DNA from: Hafnia paralvei ATCC 29927
Lineage (GTDB): Bacteria > Pseudomonadota > Gammaproteobacteria > Enterobacterales > Enterobacteriaceae
Reading direction: 5' to 3'
Assembly (NCBI RefSeq): GCF_001655005.1
Contig: NZ_LXET01000008.1
Span: 1 to 64,000 of the forward strand
Length of the DNA stretch: 64,000 nt
The notes under the pieces are model-generated. The model saw only the letters and a list, made by a program, of their open reading frames with translations. It ran no database searches and was not told the DNA's origin. Position 1 is the stretch's first letter, and every line of letters starts with the position of its first letter. Position numbers and translations under genes: made by a program. Positions 15,088 through 24,767 of the stretch are shown piece by piece.

Positions 15088-15375
15088 TTAGTGTTGTTTT
15101 AATTTATCTTTATGCTTGTTGAGCTGGCGTGCCAGCTTATCAACTAAGGTGTCAATCGCAGCATACATGTCTGTTTGCTCAGAGGTGGCATGCAGCTCGC
15201 CGCCGTTAATATGTACCGTTGCTTCGGCAATATGTTGGATTTTCTCCACGCTCAGTACCACATAAACCTGGTTGATTCGGTCAAAGTATTGCTCGAGTTT
15301 GGCAAATTTAGTGGTGACAAATTCGCGCAAAGCTTCGGTTATTTCGACATGATGTCCGGTAATGTTGAGCTGCAT
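15088..15375 (-). CDS. hpf: Ribosome hibernation promoting factor
   Basis: A 95-residue protein that binds the 30S decoding centre and promotes 100S ribosome dimers in stationary phase. The start MQLNITGHHVEIT at 15375 matches E. coli exactly and is preceded by GAAGGAAG; a longer in-frame start has no family support. It closely follows rpoN. Confidence 0.96.
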   Translation of the reverse strand: MQLNITGHHVEITEALREFVTTKFAKLEQYFDRINQVYVVLSVEKIQHIAEATVHINGGELHATSEQTDMYAAIDTLVDKLARQLNKHKDKLKQH

Positions 15376-15398
15376 AGTGTCTTCCTTCTCTGTTATGG

Positions 15399-16832
15399 TC
15401 AAACCAATTGTTTGCGTTGGTTAGACGGTGGGATGGACAAAGACTCTCGGTATTTAGCAACGGTACGTCTGGCAACCATAATACCCTGATCGGCAAGCAA
15501 GGTCGCTAGCTTGCTGTCGCTCAGCGGTTTAGCTGGGTTTTCCGCTGCAACGAGCTTTTTCACTAGTGCGCGAATCGCCGTTGACGAAGCTTCGCCTCCA
15601 TCTTCGGTACTGACGTGACTAGAGAAGAAATATTTCAGTTCAAATATACCTCGCGGACTGTGCAGGAACTTCTGCGTGGTCACACGAGAAATGGTGGATT
15701 CATGCATGTCGACTTGCTGAGCGATATCGGCCAGCACCATCGGCTTCATATATTCGGCACCATTATCAAAAAATGCCTGCTGCTGTTCAACGATGCAGCG
15801 TGAAACCTTCAACAGCGTGTCATTACGGCTTTCTAAGCTTTTAATCAGCCACTTCGCTTCTTGCAGATTGCTGCGGATGAATTGCGTGTCGCTGTCGCTG
15901 CGGGTTTGTGCGCCGAGCGAGACATAGTGCTGATTAATTTTAAGACGTGGAACGCTATCCTGATTCAGTTCGACGACCCAGTGGCCTTGGTGTTTATGCA
16001 CTAAAACGTCTGGGATGACATAATCTGATTCGCCGGTATTGATAGAGAGCCCAGGACGCGGATCGAGCGTTTGAATGAGCTGCATGGCTGCTTTTAACAC
16101 GTCTTCTTTCAGCTTAGTCGAACGCATCAGATTACGGAAATCGTGGTTGGCTAACAGATCTAAATGTTTATCAACAATGAGACGAGCTTCGCTTAGGAAC
16201 GGGGTATCATCGGCAAACTGAGAAAGCTGTACTAGTAAACAGTCACGTAAATCGCGTGCAGCAACGCCGACGGGATCAAAACGTTGTACACGTTTGAGCA
16301 CGGCTTCAATTTCATCCATCATCACAAGTTCATCACCCATGCTCTCTAAAATATCGTCGAGAGAAGAAGTGAGATAGCCGGTATCATCGACGGCGTCTAC
16401 GATGGCGGTGGCAATGGCCAGATCGGTGTCGCTGAAGGGCGTTAGCTCAACTTGCCACATTAAATAGTCTTGCAGGCTTTGTGTTGTTTCACCTTGATAG
16501 ATAGGCAGCTCATCATCGCTGTAATCAGTGCCTGTGCCTGAGGGCGTTCCTGCTGTGTAGATTTCATCCCATGTGGCATCGAGGGGGAGTTCCTCGGGCA
16601 TATCCGGTTGCTCTAGCTGTTCACGTGTGTCCAGCTCCTCGTTGACTTCTTCCGTTGAAGTTTCTATTTCATCGTGAGTGTCATCTTGTTCAAGCAGTGG
16701 GTTGCTTTCTAACGCCTGTTGGATCTCTTGCTGAAGCTCTAGCGTTGATAGTTGCAACAGGCGGATCGCCTGCTGCAATTGTGGTGTCATCGCTAACTGC
16801 TGACTTAGCCTGAGTTGCAAACCTTGCTTCAT
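15399..16832 (-). CDS. rpoN: RNA polymerase sigma-54 factor
   Basis: A 477-residue sigma-N, the same length as in E. coli. The Gln/Leu-rich region I (MKQGLQLRLSQQLAMTPQLQQ) binds the activator, and an acidic region II (about residues 55-115) follows. The C-terminal RpoN box ARRTVAKYRE binds the -24 element. The ATG at 16832 is chosen because the upstream extension would run into the lptB reading region and lacks family support. A GC-rich hairpin separates it from lptB. Confidence 0.97.
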   Translation of the reverse strand: MKQGLQLRLSQQLAMTPQLQQAIRLLQLSTLELQQEIQQALESNPLLEQDDTHDEIETSTEEVNEELDTREQLEQPDMPEELPLDATWDEIYTAGTPSGTGTDYSDDELPIYQGETTQSLQDYLMWQVELTPFSDTDLAIATAIVDAVDDTGYLTSSLDDILESMGDELVMMDEIEAVLKRVQRFDPVGVAARDLRDCLLVQLSQFADDTPFLSEARLIVDKHLDLLANHDFRNLMRSTKLKEDVLKAAMQLIQTLDPRPGLSINTGESDYVIPDVLVHKHQGHWVVELNQDSVPRLKINQHYVSLGAQTRSDSDTQFIRSNLQEAKWLIKSLESRNDTLLKVSRCIVEQQQAFFDNGAEYMKPMVLADIAQQVDMHESTISRVTTQKFLHSPRGIFELKYFFSSHVSTEDGGEASSTAIRALVKKLVAAENPAKPLSDSKLATLLADQGIMVARRTVAKYRESLSIPPSNQRKQLV

Positions 16833-16905
16833 AATCGCGAGCTCATTTCCATTGGTGCAAGCAGAACTAAAAAAAGAGTCCGGCCGCATAAAGACCACCG
16901 TACGG

Positions 16906-16932
16906 CATATCCTGCGCAAAGTGCAGGATATG
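16906..16932 (-). other. Hairpin between lptB and rpoN
   Basis: CATATCCTGC (16906-16915) pairs with GCAGGATATG (16923-16932) around a seven-base loop. It lies just after the lptB stop on the minus strand and lacks a T-run. It may tune read-through into rpoN or protect the upstream message. Confidence 0.6.
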
Positions 16933-16953
16933 TATGACGCAAGATAGCCGTCA

Positions 16954-17679
16954 TTACAGACGGAATTCTTCACCCAGATAGACGCGTTTAACCTGCTCAT
17001 CATCTAAGATTTCAGATGGAGTGCCATGAGCAATGAGGTTGCCCTGATTCACAATATAAGCACGCTCACAAACGTCTAACGTTTCACGCACGTTATGGTC
17101 GGTAATCAATACGCCCAAACCGCGATCGCGCAGGTGTTCAATAATTTTTTTAATATCAATAACAGAGATTGGGTCAACGCCCGCAAATGGCTCATCCAGC
17201 AGGATGAACTTAGGATTTGCGGCTAAAGCACGTGCAATTTCGACGCGGCGGCGTTCGCCACCGGACAGTGACTGTCCGAGGTTGTCGCGTAGATGGGCAA
17301 TATGAAACTCTTCCATCAGTTCGTCGGCGCGGTCGGCGCGCTGTTCTTTCGTGAGGTCATCACGAATTTCCAGCACGGCCATCAGGTTGTTATACACACT
17401 CAAGCGGCGAAAGATAGAGGCTTCTTGTGGCAAGTAGCCTATTCCACGACGTGCACGAGCGTGAAGCGGCAGCAGACTGATATCTTCATCGTCGATTTCA
17501 ATACGGCCTGCATCGCGTGGAACGATGCCGACAACCATATAAAACGTGGTCGTTTTACCCGCGCCATTGGGTCCGAGCAGACCTACGATTTCACCTGAAT
17601 TAACGGTCAGGCTAACGTTTTCAACTACGCGGCGACCTTTGTAGGCTTTGGCCAGATTTTCAGCAATTAAAGTTGCCAT
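16954..17679 (-). CDS. lptB: LPS export ABC transporter ATPase LptB
   Basis: A 241-residue ABC ATPase that powers LPS extraction from the inner membrane with LptFG and LptC. Walker A GPNGAGKTT (about residues 37-45), signature SLSGGERRRVEIA and Walker B FILLDEPFAGVD are all intact, and the LptB C-terminal extension is present. It starts six bases after the lptA stop. Confidence 0.98.
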   Translation of the reverse strand: MATLIAENLAKAYKGRRVVENVSLTVNSGEIVGLLGPNGAGKTTTFYMVVGIVPRDAGRIEIDDEDISLLPLHARARRGIGYLPQEASIFRRLSVYNNLMAVLEIRDDLTKEQRADRADELMEEFHIAHLRDNLGQSLSGGERRRVEIARALAANPKFILLDEPFAGVDPISVIDIKKIIEHLRDRGLGVLITDHNVRETLDVCERAYIVNQGNLIAHGTPSEILDDEQVKRVYLGEEFRL

Positions 17680-17685
17680 AACGAA

Positions 17686-18315
17686 TTAGTTACTCTTGGT
17701 CTGTGAGGACTGGCTAAACGGAGATTTGCCTTTTGATGCAGCAGGTTCATTCTGCGCTTTCGGCTTAGCTGGCGCAGGCGTCGCTGCTGCTTTTCCACCT
17801 TTATCCTGCAACTGAGATGGAATCAACACGGTGGTAACGCGCTTGCCTTTATCGCTGAAGGCTTCCATTTGCTGTTGTTTAACCAGATAGGTAATTTTGT
17901 CACCTTTGATACTGCTATCAACCTGCTGCAGGAATGCATTGCCGGTCAGGATAACGAAGTCTTTATCCAGTTCGTAGCGAAGCTTCTGCCCATGGCCGCT
18001 GACAGGTTTACCATTGTCTTGCATCTGGTAGAACGTTACGGGATTACCATAACCTTCAACGACTTCTTTACCCTGAGCACCGTTAGGACGGATGACGACA
18101 ACTTTGTCTGCATTAATCTTAATCGTGCCCTGAGTCACGACGACATCACCGGTAAAGGTGACGGTGTTGCCTTGCATATCCAACGACTGCTGAGCCGAGT
18201 CGATATGAATCGGCTGCTCTGTATCTCCGGTCAGAGCCAGCGCTGGAACGCTTGCCGTTAGCAATGTACCGGCAACGATAAGGCTAAGGATTTTGTGGTT
18301 TGTTTTGAATTTCAT
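17686..18315 (-). CDS. lptA: LPS transport periplasmic bridge protein LptA
   Basis: A 209-residue OstA-like beta-jellyroll protein forming the periplasmic LPS bridge between LptC and LptD. The signal peptide (about 27 residues) ends before LTGDTEQPIHIDS. The tail after about residue 165 is Pro/Ala/Lys/Ser-rich and longer than in E. coli (185 residues). Its start overlaps the lptC end by 32 bases, as is usual for this pair. Confidence 0.96.
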   Translation of the reverse strand: MKFKTNHKILSLIVAGTLLTASVPALALTGDTEQPIHIDSAQQSLDMQGNTVTFTGDVVVTQGTIKINADKVVVIRPNGAQGKEVVEGYGNPVTFYQMQDNGKPVSGHGQKLRYELDKDFVILTGNAFLQQVDSSIKGDKITYLVKQQQMEAFSDKGKRVTTVLIPSQLQDKGGKAAATPAPAKPKAQNEPAASKGKSPFSQSSQTKSN

Positions 18316-18862
18316 AGTAGGTTTTTACCTTGTCAATCAGCCTTGCGGTTTTTTCCCGCATGTTCCCGCGCATCTTCAGACCATGGGAGGTGAAGTTTGA
18401 CCCATAAAGAGTGACTTCATCATCAGAGCTGACGTCCTGAGTCACTAGGTTTACCTGCGCATTATCGGTAGTAATCCTTTCCAATTGCGAGGTCGTCGTC
18501 AAACTGTTTACTTCTACATTTCCGTATAGATAAAGCATACGGTCATCGGTTAGCTTTGCCTTATCCGCACGGATAGACCAAGTCGGTAAGGTGTCCTGAT
18601 CGTAAGTCGTCAGCACCGGATGAGTAAACCAACTGGTTTTATCCTCCGAGAAATGCTGAACATCTTCTGCTACCAGCTTATAGCTTAGTTTACCTGTCGG
18701 GTCATAGACCACGGTCAGAGTATGCTGGCTGCGATAGGTCGGCTCCTGATTATTGACAGCCACTTGAGAGGTATCAGAATCATTTTCTGTCAGATTCCAA
18801 CCAATCAGTGCCAACGCAATAATCGTTAATAGCAGGATGACCCAGCGTTTGGTTTTACTCAT
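18284..18862 (-). CDS. lptC: LPS export protein LptC
   Basis: A 192-residue bitopic protein with one N-terminal membrane helix (about residues 7-23) and a periplasmic OstA-like domain that hands LPS from LptFG to LptA. Its length is one residue from the E. coli protein. It overlaps kdsC by four bases and lptA by 32, so the group is tightly coupled. Confidence 0.96.
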   Translation of the reverse strand: MSKTKRWVILLLTIIALALIGWNLTENDSDTSQVAVNNQEPTYRSQHTLTVVYDPTGKLSYKLVAEDVQHFSEDKTSWFTHPVLTTYDQDTLPTWSIRADKAKLTDDRMLYLYGNVEVNSLTTTSQLERITTDNAQVNLVTQDVSSDDEVTLYGSNFTSHGLKMRGNMREKTARLIDKVKTYYEIQNKPQNP

Positions 18863-19425
18863 ATTGATAGCCCTTTGGCCTCATCCAGTTTGCCCTGCGA
18901 CTGTAGGATGAGATCGCATAACTCACGAACTGCACCGCGCCCGCCTGAAATACGGGTAACATATTGAGCGCGCTGCAATAAAATAGGGTGCGCGTCAGCT
19001 ACTGCAACGGAAAGTCCAACTTTGGCCATCACCGGCCAGTCAATCAAATCATCGCCAATGTAGGATACCTGATGCGGCTGCAAGTTCAGATCGGCGAGAA
19101 TTTTCTCAAAGGCAATCAGTTTATCAGACTGCCCCTGATATAGGTGTTCAATTCCTAGCGTAGTTGCTCGATCGGCAACTAATTTAGATTGGCGACCGGT
19201 AATGATCGCCACATGAATGCCTTCGGTAATGAGACAGCGGATACCATAGCCATCGCGTACGTTAAACGCTTTTAGCTCTTCGCCGTTGTTGCCCATGTAA
19301 ATCAGGCCGTCAGACAAAACGCCGTCAACGTCGCAGATGACGAGACGAATTTCTGCTGCGCAGTCCATGATTTTACGGGCAACAGGGCCATAACAGGTAG
19401 CGATATTCATACCTTGCTCATTCAT
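18859..19425 (-). CDS. kdsC: Kdo-8-phosphate phosphatase
   Basis: A 188-residue HAD phosphatase that makes Kdo from Kdo-8-phosphate for LPS inner core. The HAD nucleophile motif is DVDGVLSDG (Asp near residue 33), with ITGRQSKL as motif II/III and GDDLIDWPVM as the acidic metal motif. The tetrameric capless C1 subgroup and family length agree. It lies 25 bases after kdsD. Confidence 0.97.
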   Translation of the reverse strand: MNEQGMNIATCYGPVARKIMDCAAEIRLVICDVDGVLSDGLIYMGNNGEELKAFNVRDGYGIRCLITEGIHVAIITGRQSKLVADRATTLGIEHLYQGQSDKLIAFEKILADLNLQPHQVSYIGDDLIDWPVMAKVGLSVAVADAHPILLQRAQYVTRISGGRGAVRELCDLILQSQGKLDEAKGLSI

Positions 19426-19450
19426 TAATTTTTCACCTAAACGTTAATTC

Positions 19451-20437
19451 TTAAACCACGCCAGCGCGCAGCATATCATGCATATGAACCACGCCAATCA
19501 GTTGATCGCCATCAGCAACCAGCAGCGAAGTGATATGACGAGCCTGCATCAGGTTTAATGCATCGACAGCTAAGGCATTTGGACGAATGCGGATACCACC
19601 GGATGTCATAACATCGGCAATTTTCGCATTATTTAAGTCAACGCCTAAGTCAAAGATGCGACGTAGGTCACCATCAGTGAAAATACCTTCGATTTTCATC
19701 AGGTCATCACAGATGACGGTTAACCCGAGATTTTTGCGTGTAATCTCCAGCAGAGCATCACGCAGAGAGGCATCACGGCTGACGTGCGGTAACTCACTAC
19801 CGGTGTGCATAATGTCACTCACGCGGAGTAACAGTTTGCGGCCTAAGGCTCCCCCGGGATGCGAAAGGGCGAAATCCTCAGCGGTAAAACCACGAGCCTG
19901 CAATAGTGCAACGGCAAGCGCATCGCCCATGACCAGTGTTGCCGTTGTGCTGGTGGTTGGTGCCAGACCTAACGGGCAGGCTTCCTGTGGGACTTTCACG
20001 CATAGGTGGATATCTGCCGCCTTACCCATCGAGCTGTCTGGGTTGTTGGTCATGCAGATCAGTTTTACTTTTTGGCGTTTGAGTACAGGAATCAGCGCTT
20101 GAATCTCATGGGATTCGCCAGAATTGGAAATTGCTAGCACGATATCATGTGAGCTGACCATGCCCAGATCGCCGTGGCTTGCTTCACCCGGATGCACAAA
20201 GAACGCGGGAGTGCCTGTGCTGGCTAGCGTTGCCGCAATTTTGCGACCAATATGGCCTGACTTACCCATCCCCATCACGACGACTTTGCCTAAGCAGCTT
20301 AGGATCGCCTCGCAGGATTTAGTGAAGTCTTCATTAATGTATTGGTCTAACTGTGCCAGTCCTTCGCGTTCAGTTTGAAGAACTTGCTTTCCCACTCGCT
20401 GGAAGTCAAATCCCGGCTGTAAATCCAAATGTGACAT
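19451..20437 (-). CDS. kdsD: Arabinose-5-phosphate isomerase
   Basis: A 328-residue enzyme converting ribulose-5-phosphate to arabinose-5-phosphate for Kdo synthesis. It has an N-terminal SIS domain (MGMGKSGHIGRKIAATLASTG, about residues 54-74) and two C-terminal CBS domains (about 210-328). Length is identical to E. coli KdsD. It is the first gene of the kds-lpt block after yrbG. Confidence 0.97.
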   Translation of the reverse strand: MSHLDLQPGFDFQRVGKQVLQTEREGLAQLDQYINEDFTKSCEAILSCLGKVVVMGMGKSGHIGRKIAATLASTGTPAFFVHPGEASHGDLGMVSSHDIVLAISNSGESHEIQALIPVLKRQKVKLICMTNNPDSSMGKAADIHLCVKVPQEACPLGLAPTTSTTATLVMGDALAVALLQARGFTAEDFALSHPGGALGRKLLLRVSDIMHTGSELPHVSRDASLRDALLEITRKNLGLTVICDDLMKIEGIFTDGDLRRIFDLGVDLNNAKIADVMTSGGIRIRPNALAVDALNLMQARHITSLLVADGDQLIGVVHMHDMLRAGVV

Positions 20438-20512
20438 GTTTTTTTCTCACTCGATTCAGCGGTTTAATCGGTTATGCACAACGTTAAGCTATGCTTGCCG
20501 TCTTGTACTCAT

Positions 20513-21496
20513 TTAATACAGATTGATGGGGTGAGGCATAAATAGCAGCGCAACATACGCAATAAATCCGCACAGCAACAGTGCGCCAGCCATCCGGCCA
20601 ATTTTGTGTTTTCGTCTGATACACAATGCGGTGAGCACGACGCTCACGCCGAGCATCACCCAGTAGTCTCGGCCAAATGCACTTGGGTCAAAGTGAGTAT
20701 CCCCCTGTGATATGAGGGCTGGAACACCAAGTACAATCAAAATATTGAAAATATTGGACCCAATAATATTACCCAACACGATGTCATGCTCGCCTTTTAT
20801 TGCACCTGCGATTGACGTCGCCAGCTCAGGCAGACTGGTGCCAATGGCTATAATGGTTAGCCCAATCACTAATTCGCTAACGCCAAAATAGCGAGCGATA
20901 ACCGTCGAGTTATCTACAATCATCTTTGCTGATAACGGTAAAATGATCAGCCCCAGCGCAATCCACAGCAACGCCACCGTATTGCTGGTATCCTTGGGAA
21001 GTTCGGCCATTTGTTCATCGGTCAGAGGGTCGTTACCCTCACGCATGGCTAAGCGAGCCATTTTTAGCATTAACCAGATAAAAGCGGTAAACGTTAGCAA
21101 TAAAATGACACCATCCAGCAGACTTAGCTGATTGTCATAGAGCACAAAACCGCACAATATAGTCACGCCCAACATTAGCGGGAGTTCGCGCCTGAGAATA
21201 TCAGACCGGACTGAAAGTGGGCGAAGCAGTGCAGCACTGCCTAAAATCAGTAAGATATTCGCTATATTTGAACCAATAACGGTGCCGACCGCGGTGTTAA
21301 GTTGATTGTTCATCACCGCCGTCAGGGAGACGGTCAGCTCGGGCAGGGATGTGCCAATCCCCACAATTGTCATACCGATAATCATCGGTGGGACGCCGAA
21401 CGATCGTGCGATAGCTGCGGCTCCGTAAACTAAGCGGTCAGCGCCATAAACCAATAGTATTAAGCCAACAATCAACAATAGGGTGGCGAGCAGCAT
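20513..21496 (-). CDS. yrbG: Calcium/sodium antiporter of the CaCA family
   Basis: A 327-residue polytopic membrane protein with two alpha repeats typical of cation/calcium exchangers: IGTSLPELTVSL near residue 47 and IGTSLPELATSI near residue 216, each carrying the ion-binding glutamate. It resembles YrbG of E. coli (325 residues), which heads the kds-lpt cluster in the same position. The transported ion in vivo is not certain. Confidence 0.92.
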   Translation of the reverse strand: MLLATLLLIVGLILLVYGADRLVYGAAAIARSFGVPPMIIGMTIVGIGTSLPELTVSLTAVMNNQLNTAVGTVIGSNIANILLILGSAALLRPLSVRSDILRRELPLMLGVTILCGFVLYDNQLSLLDGVILLLTFTAFIWLMLKMARLAMREGNDPLTDEQMAELPKDTSNTVALLWIALGLIILPLSAKMIVDNSTVIARYFGVSELVIGLTIIAIGTSLPELATSIAGAIKGEHDIVLGNIIGSNIFNILIVLGVPALISQGDTHFDPSAFGRDYWVMLGVSVVLTALCIRRKHKIGRMAGALLLCGFIAYVALLFMPHPINLY

Positions 21497-21947
21497 GCAG
21501 AATCCTTTGTTGGGGACAATCCGGCGTTTTTGCAGGTTCGTGTAAAAAACGTAGCGAAAAATCGATTAATGGCGGTCTTACTCTGCTAATGGCGCGGAAT
21601 TTCTTGCAAGTGAGCCATCGATGCAGGAGTTGAGCCAGAATCCTCGTTAATCGTAACAATTCTGACTGCCAGTGAAGGAAAAGTAAAACCCATGGCACCT
21701 TTAGTCAGAAAATCATGGGAAATATTTGTAAGAATGCACCCGATAGCCCTAGTTTCGAGCTGAAATGACAATATTGGCCAAAGTAATTAGCATTGTATTA
21801 GAGCAGAACGTGAGAGAATCCTGTTTCGTGCTGACTTGGACGAGTCTCTCTGGAGACTGAATATGGCTAACAGAAATTGAGTTTCGCGGCCGAAGGCTAT
21901 CAGTGCAATAAATCAGTGCCATAACGATGACTAAGAGACCCTAGCTC
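21497..21947. other. 451-base divergent intergenic region between yrbG and mlaF
   Basis: No reading frame with family support, RNA gene or strong inverted repeat was found. It must hold the promoters for both yrbG-kds-lpt (minus) and mlaFEDCB (plus). A small stem GTCTC-TCTG-GAGAC lies at about 21845-21859. I could not place a convincing -35/-10 pair by eye. Confidence 0.5.
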
Positions 21948-22778
21948 ATGAATCAACAGGCAACGAATTTGGTGGAAATCAACGGCATGAGTTTCAGCCG
22001 TGGTAACCGACAAATTTTTACCGATATAACGATGACCGTACCGAAAGGGAAAATTACCGCCATTATGGGGCCTTCTGGGATCGGTAAAACCACTTTACTG
22101 CGTTTGATTGGCGGGCAGATCCGTCCAGACAAAGGGGAAATTTGGTTTGATGGACAAAATATTCCCTCTCTTTCGCGTCATAAGCTGTTCGACGCTCGCA
22201 AAAAAATGAGCATGTTGTTCCAATCCGGCGCGTTGTTTACTGATTTAACCGTATTCGATAATGTAGCCTTTCCGCTACGCGAGCACACGCAACTGCCCGA
22301 GTCGCTGATTCGCACGACGGTGTTGATGAAGCTTGAAGCGGTAGGATTGCGTGGCGCAGGTGGTTTGATGCCGTCTGAGCTGTCGGGAGGCATGGCGCGT
22401 CGAGCTGCGCTGGCGCGCGCGATTGCCCTCGATCCAGAAATGATTCTGTTTGATGAGCCCTTTGTGGGTCAAGACCCGATAACCATGGGCGTGTTGGTTA
22501 AGTTGATTGATGAACTTAATCATTCATTGGGCATTACCTGTGTGGTGGTATCACATGATGTGCCGGAAGTATTGAGTATTGCTGACTACGCTTATATTGT
22601 GGCTGATCAGCGCGTAGTGGCTCAGGGGGGTTCGAAAGAACTCAATAGTAATACCGATCCGCGAGTTAGGCAGTTCCTTGATGGTATTGCCGACGGGCCA
22701 GTGCCGTTCCGTTATCCGGCAGGCGATTATCGCTCCGCGTTGCTTGGATTGGCCCCCTTAGGATCAGGGAGTAAGTGA
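21948..22778 (+). CDS. mlaF: Phospholipid transport ATPase MlaF
   Basis: A 276-residue ABC ATPase of the Mla system, which maintains outer-membrane lipid asymmetry by moving phospholipids. Walker A GPSGIGKTT (about residues 43-51), signature ELSGGMARRAALA and Walker B ILFDEPFVGQD are intact. The C-terminal extension with DGPVPFRYPAGDY, which engages MlaB, is conserved. It begins the mlaFEDCB operon and is four bases from mlaE. Confidence 0.98.
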   Translation: MNQQATNLVEINGMSFSRGNRQIFTDITMTVPKGKITAIMGPSGIGKTTLLRLIGGQIRPDKGEIWFDGQNIPSLSRHKLFDARKKMSMLFQSGALFTDLTVFDNVAFPLREHTQLPESLIRTTVLMKLEAVGLRGAGGLMPSELSGGMARRAALARAIALDPEMILFDEPFVGQDPITMGVLVKLIDELNHSLGITCVVVSHDVPEVLSIADYAYIVADQRVVAQGGSKELNSNTDPRVRQFLDGIADGPVPFRYPAGDYRSALLGLAPLGSGSK

Positions 22779-22782
22779 TCAC

Positions 22783-23565
22783 ATGTTGTTAAATGCATTG
22801 GCGTCGTTTGGACGCCGAGGAATCAACGTTTGTGCCTCTTTTGGACGTGCAGGCTTGATGATGTTTAATGCCCTGATAGGCAAGCCCGAGTTTGCCAAAC
22901 AGTGGCCGTTGCTGCGTAAACAGCTATATAGCGTTGGTGTGCAGTCTTTGCTGATCATTATCGTTTCCGGATTGTTTATCGGGATGGTGCTGGGTTTGCA
23001 GGGCTATCTGATTTTAACCACCTATAGTGCAGAGGCGAGCCTTGGTATGATGGTGGCGCTGTCGCTGCTACGCGAGCTTGGCCCGGTTGTTACCGCCTTA
23101 CTGTTTGCAGGTCGAGCAGGTTCTGCGGTAACGGCAGAAATCGGTTTAATGAAAGCGACAGAACAGATTTCCAGTATGGAAATGATGGCAGTGGATCCGC
23201 TGCGCCGTATCGTTGCTCCGCGCTTTTGGGCGGGCATCATCAGTATGCCTTTGCTCACGGCAATTTTCGTTGCCGTGGGTATTTGGGGTGGCTCTGTGGT
23301 GGGCGTTGATTGGAAAGGGATTGATAGCGGTTTCTTCTGGTCGGCTATGCAAGGCTCGGTAGATTTTCATACCGATCTGGTGAACTGCATGATTAAGAGC
23401 GTGGTTTTTGCCATCACGATTATGTGGATTGCTTTGTTCAACGGCTATGATGCCATACCGACCTCTGAAGGGATTAGTCGCGCGACCACGCGCACCGTCG
23501 TGCATTCGTCGCTGGCGGTCTTAGGATTAGATTTTGTGCTGACAGCACTGATGTTTGGGAACTGA
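22783..23565 (+). CDS. mlaE: Mla permease MlaE
   Basis: A 260-residue inner-membrane permease of the MlaFEDB complex. It has the conserved long helix with LGPVVTALLFAGRAGSAVTAEIG and about five other hydrophobic segments. Length matches the E. coli protein exactly. The stop codon lies only four bases before the mlaD start, so expression is coupled. Confidence 0.97.
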   Translation: MLLNALASFGRRGINVCASFGRAGLMMFNALIGKPEFAKQWPLLRKQLYSVGVQSLLIIIVSGLFIGMVLGLQGYLILTTYSAEASLGMMVALSLLRELGPVVTALLFAGRAGSAVTAEIGLMKATEQISSMEMMAVDPLRRIVAPRFWAGIISMPLLTAIFVAVGIWGGSVVGVDWKGIDSGFFWSAMQGSVDFHTDLVNCMIKSVVFAITIMWIALFNGYDAIPTSEGISRATTRTVVHSSLAVLGLDFVLTALMFGN

Positions 23566-23569
23566 TGCA

Positions 23570-24109
23570 ATGCAAACGAAAAAAAGTGAAATTTGGGTTG
23601 GCGTATTTATGCTTATCGCATTGTGTGCGGTAGTGTTCCTGTGCTTGCAGGTTGCGAATGTTAAGTCGCTGGGCAATGAACCCACTTATCGTATCTATGC
23701 GACCTTCGATAATATCGGTGGTTTGAAAGCACGTTCACCGATCAAAATCGGTGGTGTCGTCATCGGGCGGGTTGCTGATATTACGCTAGATCCTAAAACC
23801 TATTTGCCACGCGTGGCGATGGATATCAACGAGCAGTACAACAATATCCCTGACACGAGCTCACTGGCTATCCGTACCTCGGGGCTTCTCGGCGAGCAGT
23901 TCCTCGCATTAAACGTCGGTTTTGAAGATCCTGAGATGGGGACTGCTATTTTAAAAGATGGCGGAACGATTCAGGACACCAAATCAGCCATGGTGTTGGA
24001 AGATTTGATCGGCCAGTTCTTGTATAAGAGCGGCAACGATGATGCCAACAAGAAAGACAGCGCTTCAGGTGACGCTACTGCGCCAACTGAGGCTCCGGCA
24101 GCACATTAA
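23570..24109 (+). CDS. mlaD: Mla complex MCE-domain protein MlaD
   Basis: A 179-residue protein with one N-terminal membrane anchor (about residues 8-26) and a single MCE domain (about 38-115) that forms a hexameric lipid channel in the periplasm. The ATG at 23570 (MQTKKSEIWVG) is chosen because it matches the family. The C-terminal tail is rich in Asp, Lys, Ala and Thr and probably disordered. Confidence 0.96.
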   Translation: MQTKKSEIWVGVFMLIALCAVVFLCLQVANVKSLGNEPTYRIYATFDNIGGLKARSPIKIGGVVIGRVADITLDPKTYLPRVAMDINEQYNNIPDTSSLAIRTSGLLGEQFLALNVGFEDPEMGTAILKDGGTIQDTKSAMVLEDLIGQFLYKSGNDDANKKDSASGDATAPTEAPAAH

Positions 24110-24125
24110 TTTAGGGGATTTATGC

Positions 24126-24767
24126 ATGTTTAAACGTATTTTGATGGTGGCGCTGCTGGTGGTGGCTCCAATATCTTCAACATTGGCAAATGCCGCCGTT
24201 GATCAGACCAACCCTTACAAACTGATGGATGCTGCGGCTAAGCAAACATTTGATCGTCTGAAAAACGAACAGCCGAAGATTAAGCAAGACCCAAATTACC
24301 TGCGCACTATCGTTCATGAAGAACTCATGCCTTATGTACAGGTAAAATATGCTGGCGCTTTAGTGTTGGGCCAGTACTATCGCGGTGCGACCCCCGCGCA
24401 GCGTGAAGCGTATTTCAAAGCGTTCCAATCTTACTTAGAACAGGCGTATGGTCAGGCGTTAGCCATGTATCATGGCCAGACATACAATATTGCGCCTGAG
24501 CGAGCTTTGGGCGACGCAACTATTGTTCCTATTCGTGTGACTATCATTGACCCGCAGGGCCGTCCTCCTGTACGTCTGGATTTCCAATGGCGCAAGAACA
24601 GCCAAACGGGAAATTGGCAGGCATTTGATATGATTGCGGAAGGTGTAAGTATGATCACCACTAAGCAGAATGAGTGGGCGTCCATTCTGCGCCAGAACGG
24701 TGTTGATGGGTTGACTAAGCAATTGATTTCCTCTGCTCAACAGCCTATTACGTTGGATCAAAAATAA
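24126..24767 (+). CDS. mlaC: Periplasmic phospholipid carrier MlaC
   Basis: A 213-residue periplasmic shuttle that carries phospholipid between MlaA-OmpC and MlaFEDB. The signal peptide ends near NAA at residue 22. The start MFKRILMV at 24126 matches the family and follows mlaD by 16 bases. The stop and the mlaB start share a base (TAATG). Confidence 0.96.
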   Translation: MFKRILMVALLVVAPISSTLANAAVDQTNPYKLMDAAAKQTFDRLKNEQPKIKQDPNYLRTIVHEELMPYVQVKYAGALVLGQYYRGATPAQREAYFKAFQSYLEQAYGQALAMYHGQTYNIAPERALGDATIVPIRVTIIDPQGRPPVRLDFQWRKNSQTGNWQAFDMIAEGVSMITTKQNEWASILRQNGVDGLTKQLISSAQQPITLDQK